Source of the DNA: Woeseia sp037968755
Lineage (GTDB): Bacteria; Pseudomonadota; Gammaproteobacteria; Steroidobacterales; Woeseiaceae
NCBI GenBank assembly: GCA_037968755.1
Contig: JBBKWB010000080.1
Coordinates: forward strand, 1-64,000
Length of the DNA stretch: 64,000 bases
Direction: 5' to 3'
A program made the position numbers and the translations under genes. This document shows, one piece after another, positions 44,067-53,979 of the stretch. Below the pieces are notes generated by a model. It made no database searches. It was not told the origin of the DNA and saw only the letters and a list, made by a program, of their open reading frames with translations. Each line of letters begins with the position of its first letter. Position 1 is the first letter of the stretch.

Positions 44067-44384
44067 TCAGGTAACGTGCGTCTGCGGAGCTGAAACGGAG
44101 TAGCGGCCGTCGTCATCGCCATAATGACCGGACGCCAGAATTCGAATGCTCTCCACTTCTTTCATGATAAGGCGAGCCCGGCTGATTACCTGGTGACCTG
44201 CAACAGTAATGCTGTCGAGGCTCTTGCCTCTGCGGCTGAACAGTTGCATGCCAAGCTCTTCCTCAAGCAATTTTAGTTGCTTGCTCACCCCAGGCTGAGA
44301 GGTGTACAACCGTTCGGCAGCAGCAGTAATGTTCAGGCCGTTGTCGACGATTGCGAGAAGATACTTCAGTTGTTGTAGTTTCAT
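44067..44384 (-). pseudogene. Truncated CysB-like LysR-family regulator
   Basis: The 105 residues begin as a textbook CysB N-terminus: MKLQQLKYLLAIVDNGLNIT, then the winged HTH AAERLYTSQPGVSKQLKLLEEELG, QLFSRRGKSL and linker GHQVISRARLIMKEVESI. The frame stops soon after YSVSAPQTHVT, where CysB continues as a THTQARY-type segment. ARYL is readable one frame over, so a frameshift is near the end, but the next 90 bases are not CysB-like. The effector-binding domain (about 220 residues) is absent. Beside cysK, it looks like a decayed cysB or a stand-alone DNA-binding fragment. No other cysB is in the window. Confidence 0.8.
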
Positions 44385-44662
44385 TCTCGTTATTCGAATT
44401 ATTTGCCACAGACTGACAAAAATAGACCGCTGGCCGAGCCGAACGTTTCAGCGAATTCGGCCAAAAAACGCTTGTTTGCGCTATTCTTTAGACCATTCAG
44501 TTATTTATCTGGAAATTCTGTTGGGTATTAGCCACAGATCGACAGAGCAGGCGGCAGGCAGCTCCGTTTACGCCGCCGCGCGTCCTGGCTTATTGTTCGG
44601 TGCTGAATGAACCATGTGACTCTGAATTCCAATCACTTTGCTTTCATCAGAAGGGATACGAA

Positions 44663-45619
44663 ATGATCTACAACAATATCTTGGAGACAATCGGCAACAC
44701 TCCTGTCGTACGCTTGAACAGAATGGCTCCGGCGCACGTTGAGTTGTACGTCAAGATTGAATCATTCAATCCCATGGCTTCAGTCAAGGATCGCCTGGCC
44801 TATGCCATCATCAATGACGCAGAACGGCGCGGTAAACTGAAGCCTGGGCAAACCGTAGTAGAGGCCACCTCAGGAAACACCGGCATCGCACTGGCAATGG
44901 TTTGTGCAGCGCGCGGATATCCGTTTGTTGCCGTCATGGCAGAATCGTTTTCCGTTGAGCGGCGCAAGATCATGCGAGGCCTTGGCGCGAAAGTAATACT
45001 GACTCCGGCGGCGGAGCGTGGCACGGGAATGGTGAAGAAGGCAGCGGAGCTTGCTGAAAAACACGGTTGGTTTCTCACCCGGCAATTCGAGAATCCCGCT
45101 AACCCCGAGTACCACCGGCAGACCACCGGTCCGGAGATATTGCAGGATTTTGCCGGACGTCGCCTGGACTACTGGGTAAGCGGTTACGGAACGGGCGGCA
45201 CGATGACCGGTGCTGGCGAAGTGCTCAAACTGGCACGTCCATCAATTCGAATTGTGGCAACCGAACCGGCGGCTGCAACGCTGCTGGCCGGCGGCGAATG
45301 GCACCCGCACAAGATTCAGGGATGGACCCCGGACTTCATTCCGGGCGTGCTCAATCGTGACGTATTCGACGAACTGCATGCTGTCAGTGATGAGGATGCC
45401 ATTGCTGTTGCGCGTCAGCTGGCGGCCGAAGAAGGAATTTTCGCCGGCATCTCGTCCGGCGCAACCTTGGCAACTGCAATACAGATTGCTGAAAAGGCCG
45501 AGAAAGGCTGTGTGTTACTTGCCATGCTGCCCGATACCGGTGAGCGCTACCTGAGTACACCGCTATTCGAGGGTGTTAATGAAGGCTCCGACGATGAATG
45601 GCTGGCCAGCCTGAACTGA
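44663..45619 (+). CDS. cysK: Cysteine synthase
   Basis: 318 residues from ATG 44663 with AAGGGA upstream; an ATG at 44600 lacks a site. Fold-type II PLP enzyme: Schiff-base lysine in MASVKDRLAYAII, VEATSGNTGIALA, GYGTGGTMTGAGEVLK, and SGISSGATLATAI. It combines O-acetylserine with sulfide to make cysteine. CysM-type enzymes share these motifs, so the A/B assignment is provisional. It diverges from the CysB stump, with 278 bp between starts. Confidence 0.92.
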   Translation: MIYNNILETIGNTPVVRLNRMAPAHVELYVKIESFNPMASVKDRLAYAIINDAERRGKLKPGQTVVEATSGNTGIALAMVCAARGYPFVAVMAESFSVERRKIMRGLGAKVILTPAAERGTGMVKKAAELAEKHGWFLTRQFENPANPEYHRQTTGPEILQDFAGRRLDYWVSGYGTGGTMTGAGEVLKLARPSIRIVATEPAAATLLAGGEWHPHKIQGWTPDFIPGVLNRDVFDELHAVSDEDAIAVARQLAAEEGIFAGISSGATLATAIQIAEKAEKGCVLLAMLPDTGERYLSTPLFEGVNEGSDDEWLASLN

Positions 45620-45626
45620 GCAAGCA

Positions 45627-45651
45627 GCCGGGCACGACCCTCGTGCCCGGC
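45627..45651 (+). terminator. Strong hairpin after cysK
   Basis: Perfect 11-bp inverted repeat GCCGGGCACGA/TCGTGCCCGGC with a CCC loop, 7 bp after the cysK stop. No T-run follows, so termination would need another factor or the hairpin may protect the 3' end. Confidence 0.5.
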
Positions 45652-45799
45652 CGTGCATAGCCCACAATTCCCGTGTAAATCCGTCGTTTAGCAGCGATTC
45701 GACGATCCTCCTGAGACCTCTGTCACAGCCAGCTGCCCCCTTGCGTGGCACTGTTTGCCAAATCCGCATTACTCCTGAACTTTCGTTCGTGACATCGGG

Positions 45800-48028
45800 G
45801 TGTCAATCGCAATGACGGCAGAGGTGCACAGCATCAGTAGCCGCCGAAATATCGGCAACGTAAAAGGCTTGCTGCACTCCCTGGTGCCGCGTGCCACTTG
45901 CTTCGCATACTACGATCTCAGCCGCAGCTGCGTTTGGAGTAGCGATGGCGCTGACGACTACGAGCTCGACAATTTTGTCACCGACCTTCCGGAAGAAATT
46001 CTGCAGGGTACGGAACCGGAAGCGGTTTTCCTGCGGCGGACTCTGCCTTCGGGAAGAACGATCCTGCTGTTGGCAGTGGCGGGTGATGAGGGTGCAGGAC
46101 TCGGTGTTCTCATCGCGATCTTCTCGCGCAACGCCGGTAAAGCATCCTGGTTTAATCCAAACTTGATTCGCGACATCCTGCTACCAGCAGTCGATGTCAT
46201 ACGCGACAATCTCTATCTCAGCATGAGTCTGCAGAGCTCCGAACGACGCGCCAGCGCAGCTGAAAGCGAGTTGAAGCTGGTATACAAGCTCGACGAAAAA
46301 ATTCATGGCACATCGCGCAGCCATAGCGGTCTCGCGCAGCTGGTCGGCCAAAGCGGCCGTTACCTTGGCATCGCCTACAGCGTGTTGTTGTTGCCAGCAA
46401 AGCGCATTCGAATCAGTGCAACGCACTCCAGCTGGAAGATGGTCAACCGCAAGTCACTTGATAAATACTTGCTGGAGACCCTGTTTCCGAAACTGGACGG
46501 ACAGCGTGAGCCGGTGGTATTCGAAGTGCCGGCAACCGGCGCGTCCAGTAGTCCCGCGGACCAGGGATACCAGGTCATGTTGTGCCCCTTGTATGATGCA
46601 GCCGGCAATGTAGAGGGCGCGATAGCGCAGCTCGGCAGGGTTTCGGGCGCGACCTTCACTGCGGAGCATGTGCGTTTCATGTCGCATATTGTGCGCAAGG
46701 CTGAACACGTCATTACCCAGTCATTCGACTCGATGACGGGCCTGATGAACCGTTCCGGCTTCGAGGCACAGATACACGAGTCGATCAGTTCACTCGAGTC
46801 GAAGTCTGACGTTCACCAGATGCTGTATCTCGATCTTGACAATTTGCAGCTCGTCAACGATACCTTCGGCCAAAGTGCTGGCGACGACGTGATCAAACGC
46901 TTTGGACAGCTAATCGATGAGCAACTGCCGCGCAATGGTGTCGCTACTCGCCTGACGGGTGATGATTTTGCAATTCTGCTGACGCATGGCAGCGACGACG
47001 ATGCGCTGGAGCTTGCAACCGCCCTGCGTCGCAACAGTGACCAACTTCGTTACCTGAAAGGAGACCGGTCGCTGCAAGTAACGGTCAGTATCGGTATCGC
47101 GCCTTTTGATACGCGCAGCAACGATGAAAGCCAGATTCTGACCGCCGCCCGCATTGCTTGCGATTCCGCCAAGGATCATGGCCGGGATCGAATTGAGGTG
47201 TATGACCAGCAGAACCAAAGCATCATTCGTCGCTTCGACGATATGCACCTTGTAGCAGAAATTCAGAAAGCACTTGATGCAGATGGCTTTGAGCTACAAG
47301 CGCAGCCAATTGTTGCGCTCTCGGACAAAGACAACACGCCGCGTTTCGAGATCCTGCTGCGCATGCGAGATGCGGAAGGCAAGCACATTGCCTCAAGGGC
47401 ATTCTTTTCGGCGGCGGAACGCTACCAGTTAATGCCGCAGATTGATCGCTGGGTCATTTCAACCACCATTTCGAGCCTGCGACCGCACCAACAATTTCTC
47501 GATGAGACTGGCGCGGTGTTCGCCGTAAACCTGTCCGGCCAATCGCTGGGCGATGACGACATCCGCCGGTTTATCGAAGATGAAATTGACGCATCCGGCA
47601 TTGCCCCCGGTTCCTTGTGCTTCGAGGTGACTGAATCGGCGGCAGTAGCTAACAGGCGCAAGGCACAGGCCTTCATTGATGCGTTGCGCGAACGCGGGTG
47701 CAGGTTCGCGTTAGACGATTTCGGTGCCGGTCTCAGTTCTTTCGCTTACCTGAAGAACTTCAAGGTCGACACGTTAAAGATCGACGGTAGCTTTATTCGC
47801 GATATCACAGAAAACCAGATTTCGGAATCGATGGTGGCCGCCATTACCCAGGTTGCGAAGGTAATGAAGCTCAGTACGGTCGCCGAGTATGTCGAGAGCA
47901 ACAAGATCAAGACGCTATTGCGCAAACTTGGCGTCGACTTCGCTCAAGGTCATGCGACCGGCAAGCCACGCGCGCTTTCGATAGTGCTGGACGAGCTAAC
48001 GGGCAAGGCGAAAGTGTCGGAAGCCTGA
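45800..48028 (+). CDS. GGDEF/EAL-domain protein with degenerate cyclase motif
   Basis: 742 residues (GTG start 45800; ATG 45812 is possible). N-terminal region about 1-300 without a clear transmembrane segment and partly GAF-like. GGDEF domain about 305-470 with the motif RLTGDDFAILL, where TGDDF replaces GGDEF, so cyclase activity is doubtful. EAL domain about 485-735: FEILLRM in place of EALxR, VNLSGQSL, CFEVTESAA, DDFGAGLSSFAYLK, TLKIDGSFI, VAEYVES, AQGHATGKP. Several catalytic residues of a c-di-GMP phosphodiesterase are kept. Likely role: PDE or c-di-GMP effector with an internal sensor. Confidence 0.9.
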   Translation: MSIAMTAEVHSISSRRNIGNVKGLLHSLVPRATCFAYYDLSRSCVWSSDGADDYELDNFVTDLPEEILQGTEPEAVFLRRTLPSGRTILLLAVAGDEGAGLGVLIAIFSRNAGKASWFNPNLIRDILLPAVDVIRDNLYLSMSLQSSERRASAAESELKLVYKLDEKIHGTSRSHSGLAQLVGQSGRYLGIAYSVLLLPAKRIRISATHSSWKMVNRKSLDKYLLETLFPKLDGQREPVVFEVPATGASSSPADQGYQVMLCPLYDAAGNVEGAIAQLGRVSGATFTAEHVRFMSHIVRKAEHVITQSFDSMTGLMNRSGFEAQIHESISSLESKSDVHQMLYLDLDNLQLVNDTFGQSAGDDVIKRFGQLIDEQLPRNGVATRLTGDDFAILLTHGSDDDALELATALRRNSDQLRYLKGDRSLQVTVSIGIAPFDTRSNDESQILTAARIACDSAKDHGRDRIEVYDQQNQSIIRRFDDMHLVAEIQKALDADGFELQAQPIVALSDKDNTPRFEILLRMRDAEGKHIASRAFFSAAERYQLMPQIDRWVISTTISSLRPHQQFLDETGAVFAVNLSGQSLGDDDIRRFIEDEIDASGIAPGSLCFEVTESAAVANRRKAQAFIDALRERGCRFALDDFGAGLSSFAYLKNFKVDTLKIDGSFIRDITENQISESMVAAITQVAKVMKLSTVAEYVESNKIKTLLRKLGVDFAQGHATGKPRALSIVLDELTGKAKVSEA

Positions 48029-48038
48029 TCGTGCCAGT

Positions 48039-48521
48039 CTAGAAAATTTCCGCCTCCAGCCCGGCCGCCAGTAAACCACCCAGTTCCTCGCATTCCACCA
48101 GGCGATTCTCGTCGAATTCGCCAACGATCAATACCGGCTCGTGCACCTCTTTCAGCTTCAGGCCGGTCAGAATGCGGGTAATACTATTAATAGCACCGCT
48201 GCCGTCATTGCCTGCGCGAATAAACAATGCATAGGGCATGCCGGCCAACTCGGTTTCACAGGGATAGTAAACCCGATCCAGGAAGTACTTGAGCGCCCCG
48301 CTCATGTAGCCGAAATTCTCCGGCGTCCCAAGTAGCAGGCCATCCGCCCAGCGCAAATCGGTCTCGTCGGCCTCCAAAGCGTCTTTAAGACGCACCTCAA
48401 CGTTGCCAATGTCCGGATGCCGGGCGCCCCGCAGTACAGCCTCGGCCATTTTCTGCGTTGACCCGGATTGAGAATGGCAGACGATCAAAAGATGTTTCTG
48501 TGCTGGCTCGGCATTGCTCAT
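48039..48521 (-). CDS. NADPH-dependent FMN reductase/flavodoxin-like protein
   Basis: 160 residues from ATG 48521. Flavodoxin fold: the phosphate-binding loop reads HSQSGSTQKMAEAV, then DGLLLGTPENFGYMSGALKYFLDR and YALFIRAGNDGSGAI. It binds FMN and reduces quinones or other acceptors. Convergent with the GGDEF/EAL gene and divergent from glnE, so it is likely a single-gene unit. Confidence 0.87.
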   Translation of the reverse strand: MSNAEPAQKHLLIVCHSQSGSTQKMAEAVLRGARHPDIGNVEVRLKDALEADETDLRWADGLLLGTPENFGYMSGALKYFLDRVYYPCETELAGMPYALFIRAGNDGSGAINSITRILTGLKLKEVHEPVLIVGEFDENRLVECEELGGLLAAGLEAEIF

Positions 48522-48632
48522 GAAACACTCCGGCAGAGTCCCGCCGCTTGAAGCTGGCTGCGGGCCGACCATGTGAGCGGCGCAGTCAATCGCGCCGATT
48601 ATTTGCTATGCATTTTCGTTAGACTGGCGCGA

Positions 48633-51527
48633 ATGTCCGAAGACCTCAAGCACCTGGCCAGGCCATCAACTGAGATTCTGCCGGCGCCGTTGCGCCCGGC
48701 CGTGGAATCGTGGCTGGAGCATCTGTGCGATCGTTACCCTGACGCCATCGAAGAGTTGACGGCCACGGCGCTGGATCCGGACCAGCTTTTGCAGTTTGTC
48801 GCGATCAGCGACTTCGCCGGTCAACAGGTGCAGCGCAACTGGCCCTGGTTTCTCGCAGCCGCGAGCAGCGGGGAGCTCTCGGCAGTGCCGCAACCTGACT
48901 GGCAGCAATTGTCGCAGGATGCGGGCGAAGACGAGTTCAAGCAGCAACTGCGCACACTGCGCAATTGCAGTCTTATGCATATCCTGTGGCGCAAGTTGCA
49001 CGGTGGTGCCGATCTCGACGAGACGCTGGGATCGCTGTCCAGCCTGGCCGATACCTTAATAGCGGCGAGTGAAGGTTATGCCCGACGCCAGCTGCGCGGC
49101 CGTTTCGGCGATGTTTTGGATGAAGACGGCCAGCACGTTCCGCTGGTGATCCTGGCAATGGGCAAGCTGGGCGGGCGCGAGCTTAATTTTTCCTCCGACG
49201 TCGATATTATTTTTCTGTATCCGCGCGACGGTGACAGCGACGGCAGTCGCGTATTGTCAGCGCAGGAATACTTTACGCGGCTCGCACATCGCGTCGTTGC
49301 GCTGCTGGAAGAGTCGACAGAGGATGGGTTTGTCTACCGAGTTGATACCCGGCTGCGACCCTTTGGCGACAGCGGTCCACCGGTGGTCAGTTTTGCGGCG
49401 CTCGAGTCGTACCTGCTGAATCACGGTCGCAGCTGGGAACGCTACGCATACGTCAAGTCGCGAGTCATAGTGCCGGCAGTCACGGACGCAACTGTCGACG
49501 CGCTGCGTAACGAATTGATCGAACCGTTCGTTTATCGCCGCTATCTTGATTTTGGCATCTTTGAATCGCTGCGCGACATGAAGGCCATGATCAGGGTCGA
49601 AGTGCAGCGCAGGGAAATGGCGCAGAACATCAAGCTTGGGCCAGGCGGCATTCGCGAGATCGAGTTCATCGTGCAATCGTTGCAGCTGGTGCGCGGCGGC
49701 AGGGTGCGCCGTCTCAGGCGACGCGACCTGCAAGGCGCATTACACGCATTGGCCGAGGCTCATGGCTTGCAACGCAGCGAAGCAAAAGGATTGCACCGGT
49801 CTTACGCGTTCTTGCGACGGCTGGAGAATTTTATCCAGGCCATGCGCGACCAGCAGACCCATGACCTGCCGGAGACCACAGAGGACCAGGCGCGATTGGC
49901 GCTGGCCATGGGCTATGCAGATTGGGCCGCGCTGGCCGCCGATATTGTCGAGCATCGCCACTACGTCAGTGAACGCTTTGCGGAAGTTGCATTTCGCGGT
50001 GATCGGGGAGGCGATCCGTCAGAGCTGGCGTCCGGAATCACGACGCTGTGCGATGCAGATGCGGACGCCGAAGCCTGGCAGGCATTGTTCGCGCAACACG
50101 AATATACCGAAGCGCCGGAAATGGCCGCTGCGATAAGCGAATTCTTGCTGGCGCGCAGCACGCGGCAGGCAGACGCGACCGCACGGCGACGGCTGGATCA
50201 GCTACTGCCGCCGATGCTGGAATTGCTGCGGGGAAGAGCCCAGGCTGGGCTGATACTGCGCCGCCTGCTGAATATTCTCGCGCAGGTATTGCGCCGCAGT
50301 GCCTACGTTGCTCTGCTTAATGAGAACGCGTTCGCGCTGCAGCGGCTGGTTGATCTTTGTGAGAAAAGTGCCTACCTCGCCGAAGAGATCGGGCGCTTTC
50401 CAATGCTCCTCGACGAGATGCTCGATCCGACCCTGTACTCGCCGGACAGCGTGGCCGATGCCCTGGGCGAGAACCTTGCGGGGCGCCTTGCAAGCCTTGG
50501 TGAGGTCGACAGTGAACGTCGCGTAGAAGTCCTCGGCCAGTTTCAAAGAGCCACTCAGTTTCGCGTTGCCGTCGCGGACTTCAGTGGCGACCTGCCGGTA
50601 ATGAAAGTAAGTGACCGGCTGACAGAGCTTGCGGAAATCGTACTCGCCGAGGCGCTGACGATTGCCTGGCGTGATCTCGTGGAACGTTTCGGTGAACCGC
50701 GATTCGTCGAGGATGACGACAACCGCGCGGCGGGTCTTGGTGTGATCGCCTATGGCAAGCTGGGTGGCATAGAGCTGTCTTATGGCTCGGATCTGGATCT
50801 CGTCTTCCTGCACAACTCGCGCGGCAGCGCGCAGGAAACGAACGGTGCCAAGGCGCTGGACAACGGAATGTTTTTTGTTCGCCTCGCGCGACGGCTGGTG
50901 CATTTCCTGACTATCCAGACCGGCTCCGGTGCCCTGTACGACGTGGATACCCGCCTGCGCCCCAGCGGTAAAGCGGGACTTATTGTTACCAGCGTCGAGG
51001 CATTTGAGCGCTATCAGCGTGAGAACGCCTGGACCTGGGAGCATCAGGCGCTGCTGCGGGCGCGACCGGTTGCCGGTCACGCGGGCGTGTCACGGGAGTT
51101 TGAGCGAATTCGAACAGAAACGCTGATCGAGCGGGTCAATCGCGAAAGCCTGCAGGCTGATGTCACCGGCATGCGCGAGAAAATGCGCAAGCAGCTGGAT
51201 ACCAGCAACGCAGGCCATTTTGACCTGAAGCAAGGTGAGGGCGGCATAGGCGATATCGAGTTCCTGGTGCAATACCTCGTGCTGCTCTATGCCAGCGAGC
51301 ATCCCTCGGTGATCCACTACCCGGATAACATTCGTCAGCTTGGTACCCTGGGCGCCGCCGGCTGTCTGCCTCGTCCGGCGGTTGCGGACCTGCAAAATAC
51401 GTATCGGAGCTACCGCTTGCGCCTGCATCAACTGCTGCTGGATGAGCAGCGCCCCTCTGTCGCAGCCGGCGAGTTCGTGGCGGAACGCGAGCTTATTAGA
51501 AATCTGTGGCAGCAATACCTGGGCTAG
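48633..51527 (+). CDS. glnE: Bifunctional glutamine-synthetase adenylyltransferase/adenylyl-removing enzyme
   Basis: 964 residues from ATG 48633, typical GlnE length. Two nucleotidyltransferase domains: N-terminal adenylyl-removing site GKLGGRELNFSSDVDIIFLY (about residues 170-200) and C-terminal adenylylation site GKLGGIELSYGSDLDLVFLH (about 700-725), each with the paired aspartates. GlnE adjusts glutamine synthetase to nitrogen status with PII. No glnB/glnD lies next to it. Confidence 0.95.
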   Translation: MSEDLKHLARPSTEILPAPLRPAVESWLEHLCDRYPDAIEELTATALDPDQLLQFVAISDFAGQQVQRNWPWFLAAASSGELSAVPQPDWQQLSQDAGEDEFKQQLRTLRNCSLMHILWRKLHGGADLDETLGSLSSLADTLIAASEGYARRQLRGRFGDVLDEDGQHVPLVILAMGKLGGRELNFSSDVDIIFLYPRDGDSDGSRVLSAQEYFTRLAHRVVALLEESTEDGFVYRVDTRLRPFGDSGPPVVSFAALESYLLNHGRSWERYAYVKSRVIVPAVTDATVDALRNELIEPFVYRRYLDFGIFESLRDMKAMIRVEVQRREMAQNIKLGPGGIREIEFIVQSLQLVRGGRVRRLRRRDLQGALHALAEAHGLQRSEAKGLHRSYAFLRRLENFIQAMRDQQTHDLPETTEDQARLALAMGYADWAALAADIVEHRHYVSERFAEVAFRGDRGGDPSELASGITTLCDADADAEAWQALFAQHEYTEAPEMAAAISEFLLARSTRQADATARRRLDQLLPPMLELLRGRAQAGLILRRLLNILAQVLRRSAYVALLNENAFALQRLVDLCEKSAYLAEEIGRFPMLLDEMLDPTLYSPDSVADALGENLAGRLASLGEVDSERRVEVLGQFQRATQFRVAVADFSGDLPVMKVSDRLTELAEIVLAEALTIAWRDLVERFGEPRFVEDDDNRAAGLGVIAYGKLGGIELSYGSDLDLVFLHNSRGSAQETNGAKALDNGMFFVRLARRLVHFLTIQTGSGALYDVDTRLRPSGKAGLIVTSVEAFERYQRENAWTWEHQALLRARPVAGHAGVSREFERIRTETLIERVNRESLQADVTGMREKMRKQLDTSNAGHFDLKQGEGGIGDIEFLVQYLVLLYASEHPSVIHYPDNIRQLGTLGAAGCLPRPAVADLQNTYRSYRLRLHQLLLDEQRPSVAAGEFVAERELIRNLWQQYLG

Positions 51528-51722
51528 GAGTCTGCGCGGCAGCAAGTTGTTCCACTGCGAAAGCACCACAGCGGTCCAGTTTTTTGTTCTTTTTCGTTGC
51601 GTAGACCACCATGGGCCTCAAAAGAACCGAAAACGGGCTTCGCTGTGGCACTTTCTCGCGACGGGTTTTCTGCCGCGCAGACTCCTGGCCAGCAGGCCGG
51701 TTAGCGATGCAAGCGGCGGCAT

Positions 51723-51731
51723 TGCTATAAT
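51723..51731 (+). promoter_or_regulatory. Extended -10 promoter for the zf-CHCC gene
   Basis: TTGCTATAAT-like TGCTATAAT is a consensus -10 with extended TGn. Transcription would begin near 51738, about 28 bases before the GTG start at 51766. Confidence 0.55.
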
Positions 51732-51765
51732 CGCTCCCTTGATTCTCAACACTCAGGTGAAGTCA

Positions 51766-51981
51766 GTGACAGCCATAGCAGGGACGGTCGATCAGAATCT
51801 GATTCAGGCCAGTTCGGAACACCGTTACGACGTGCAGCAGAAGGATTTGCCGCTGTCCTGTCCAATGCCTGGCATGTACCTCTGGAATTCGCACCCCAAA
51901 GTTTACTTGCCGGTGGCCGAAACAGGCGAAGCCAAGTGCCCGTATTGTGGCGCACAGTATTTCCTGACAGACGCTGCGTGA
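51766..51981 (+). CDS. Small zinc-finger (zf-CHCC) protein
   Basis: 71 residues from GTG 51766, with AGGTGA about 5 bases upstream. Zinc ligands are a cysteine in LSCPMPGMYLWNSHPKVYLPV, the histidine of SHP, and the CPYCG pair. This matches zf-CHCC proteins (NDUFS6-like), often encoded beside LPS genes. Role unknown. Starts the run of envelope genes (hldD follows at 52010). Confidence 0.85.
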   Translation: MTAIAGTVDQNLIQASSEHRYDVQQKDLPLSCPMPGMYLWNSHPKVYLPVAETGEAKCPYCGAQYFLTDAA

Positions 51982-52009
51982 ATGCGCGGCAACGCTGTGG
52001 TGCAGTGAA

Positions 52010-52954
52010 ATGCATGTAGTTACGGGCGGTGCGGGCTTTATCGGCAGCAACCTTGCGCATTCGCTTTGCAACGCGGGCGCCCGTGAAGTGCTCGTGGTCG
52101 ATGACCTGACCGACGGCCATAAATTCAGCAACATCGCCGATCTGAATATTGCCGACTATATGGATCGGCAGGAATTTCTTGAGCGCATCAATAGCGATAC
52201 CGGTTTTGTAGGCCAGATAGACGCTGTGCTGCATCAGGGCGCTTGTTCCGCGACGACGGAGTGGAACGGCCAATACATGATGCAGAACAATTACAGCTAC
52301 TCGAAGACCCTGTTGCATCGGTGTCTTGAAGCGGACGTCCCGTTGATCTATGCCTCGTCTGCTTCCGTATACGGTAGTTCACAGGCCTTTAGTGAGCAGC
52401 CCGAGAATGAATTGCCGCTCAATGTTTACGGCTATTCGAAACTGTTATTCGATCAGTACGTGCGCCGACTAAAGCTTGGCTCGCAACAGCAGGTTGTTGG
52501 CCTGCGTTATTTCAACGTCTACGGACCGCGCGAGCAGCACAAGGAATCAATGGCGAGTGTCGCGTTCCATCTTAATCGGCAGCTGCAGGACACGGGCGAA
52601 GTGCGTCTGTTTGCAGGCCATGACGGTTATGCCGATGGCGAACAGCAGCGCGATTTTGTTTACGTCGATGATATTTGTTCCGTGAATCTTTGGTTCCTTG
52701 AGCATCGTGACGTGTCCGGCGTGTTTAACGCAGGCACAGGTCGCGCGCAGAGTTTTAATGATGTTGCGCGTGCCGTGATCGATTGGCATGGCACGGGCAG
52801 GATTTGCTACATCCCGTTTCCCGAGCATCTCAAAGGCGCATACCAGAGTTACACTGAGGCCGACCTGACCCTGTTGCGGAAAGCCGGCTGTGACGTTGAG
52901 TTTCGTGGCGTTGCCGATGGTGTGCGCGACTACCTCGACGCATTGGCCAGCTGA
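52010..52954 (+). CDS. hldD: ADP-L-glycero-D-manno-heptose 6-epimerase
   Basis: 314 residues, usual HldD length. SDR fold: VTGGAGFIGSNLAHSL at the NADP site, HQGACSATTEWNGQYM, ASSASVYG, and the YxxxK pair in YGYSKLLFDQYVRRL. The HldD fingerprint ADGEQQRDFVYVDDICSV is present. It makes the L,D-heptose donor for the LPS inner core. Followed after 11 bp by waaF. Confidence 0.95.
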   Translation: MHVVTGGAGFIGSNLAHSLCNAGAREVLVVDDLTDGHKFSNIADLNIADYMDRQEFLERINSDTGFVGQIDAVLHQGACSATTEWNGQYMMQNNYSYSKTLLHRCLEADVPLIYASSASVYGSSQAFSEQPENELPLNVYGYSKLLFDQYVRRLKLGSQQQVVGLRYFNVYGPREQHKESMASVAFHLNRQLQDTGEVRLFAGHDGYADGEQQRDFVYVDDICSVNLWFLEHRDVSGVFNAGTGRAQSFNDVARAVIDWHGTGRICYIPFPEHLKGAYQSYTEADLTLLRKAGCDVEFRGVADGVRDYLDALAS

Positions 52955-52965
52955 CCGGAAGCACC

Positions 52966-53979
52966 TTGAGCAAGCCGTCGATACTCGTCGTTGGCCCCTC
53001 CTGGGTTGGTGACATGATCATGGCGCAGTCGCTGCTGAAGTTGCTGAAAGCGCGCCAGCCGGACTGCGCGATCGATCTGCTGGCACCACTTTGGTCATTA
53101 CCTGTCATTGCCCGTATGGCCGAAGTGCGTAAAGGCGTCGTCTTGCCGGCCGGGCACGGTGAACTGGCATTCAGCAAGCGCTGGCAGTTAGGACAGTGGT
53201 TGCGCGCAGCGGAGTATCAGCGCGCGATAATCCTGCCGCGCTCGATGAAAGCGGCGCTGGTACCCTGGTTTGCCGGCATCCCCGTACGCACTGGCTTTCG
53301 AGGCGAAATGCGCATCGCAGTGGTCAACGACCGGCGGCCGTTCGACAAAACAGTGTTGAACCAGACCGTGAAACGATTCGTCGCGCTGGGCCTTGCGAAG
53401 GGCGAGACCTTGCCGCCGATACCGGAGCCAGCACTCGACGTGTCGGTCGAAAACCAGACGCGACTGTGTGCGAACCTCGGCCTGGATCGCACCCGCCCCG
53501 TTATTGCGTTGATGCCGGGTGCCGAGTACGGCCCGGCAAAATGCTGGCCCCTGGAGTCCTTTAGCGGCCTGGCAGCAGCGCTTGGGCAAGCCGGGTTTAA
53601 CGTCTGGGTGCTCGGTTCGGCGAAAGAGCAGGCACTGGGCGAGGCAATTGCCGGGGCCAGTGACGCACACAACTTATGTGGACGCACCGAGCTCGTTGAT
53701 GTCATCGACCTGTTGGCAATGTGCTCGTTTGCTGTCAGTAACGATTCGGGCCTGATGCACATGGCGGCCGCAGTCGGTTGCCATGTCATTGGCATCTACG
53801 GCTCGACCACGCCGGATTTCACGCCGCCACTGACAGCGCGGCAGACGCTGCATTACCTGGCGGTGGACTGCAGCCCCTGTTTCAAACGGGAATGCCCGCT
53901 GCCCGATCCCGCCCAACAACTACGCTGCCTCCGGGAAATTAGTGTGGATCGTGTATTCAAGAGTATTGTAGATAAATAA
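52966..53979 (+). CDS. waaF: ADP-heptose:LPS heptosyltransferase II
   Basis: 337 residues from TTG 52966. GT9 fold with VVGPSWVGDMIMAQSLLKLLK at the N-terminus, ALMPGAEYGPAKCWPLESF, and the donor-binding VSNDSGLMHMAAAVGCHVIGIYGSTTP, then DCSPCFKRECP. It adds the second heptose to the LPS core. Probably co-transcribed with hldD. Confidence 0.93.
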   Translation: MSKPSILVVGPSWVGDMIMAQSLLKLLKARQPDCAIDLLAPLWSLPVIARMAEVRKGVVLPAGHGELAFSKRWQLGQWLRAAEYQRAIILPRSMKAALVPWFAGIPVRTGFRGEMRIAVVNDRRPFDKTVLNQTVKRFVALGLAKGETLPPIPEPALDVSVENQTRLCANLGLDRTRPVIALMPGAEYGPAKCWPLESFSGLAAALGQAGFNVWVLGSAKEQALGEAIAGASDAHNLCGRTELVDVIDLLAMCSFAVSNDSGLMHMAAAVGCHVIGIYGSTTPDFTPPLTARQTLHYLAVDCSPCFKRECPLPDPAQQLRCLREISVDRVFKSIVDK

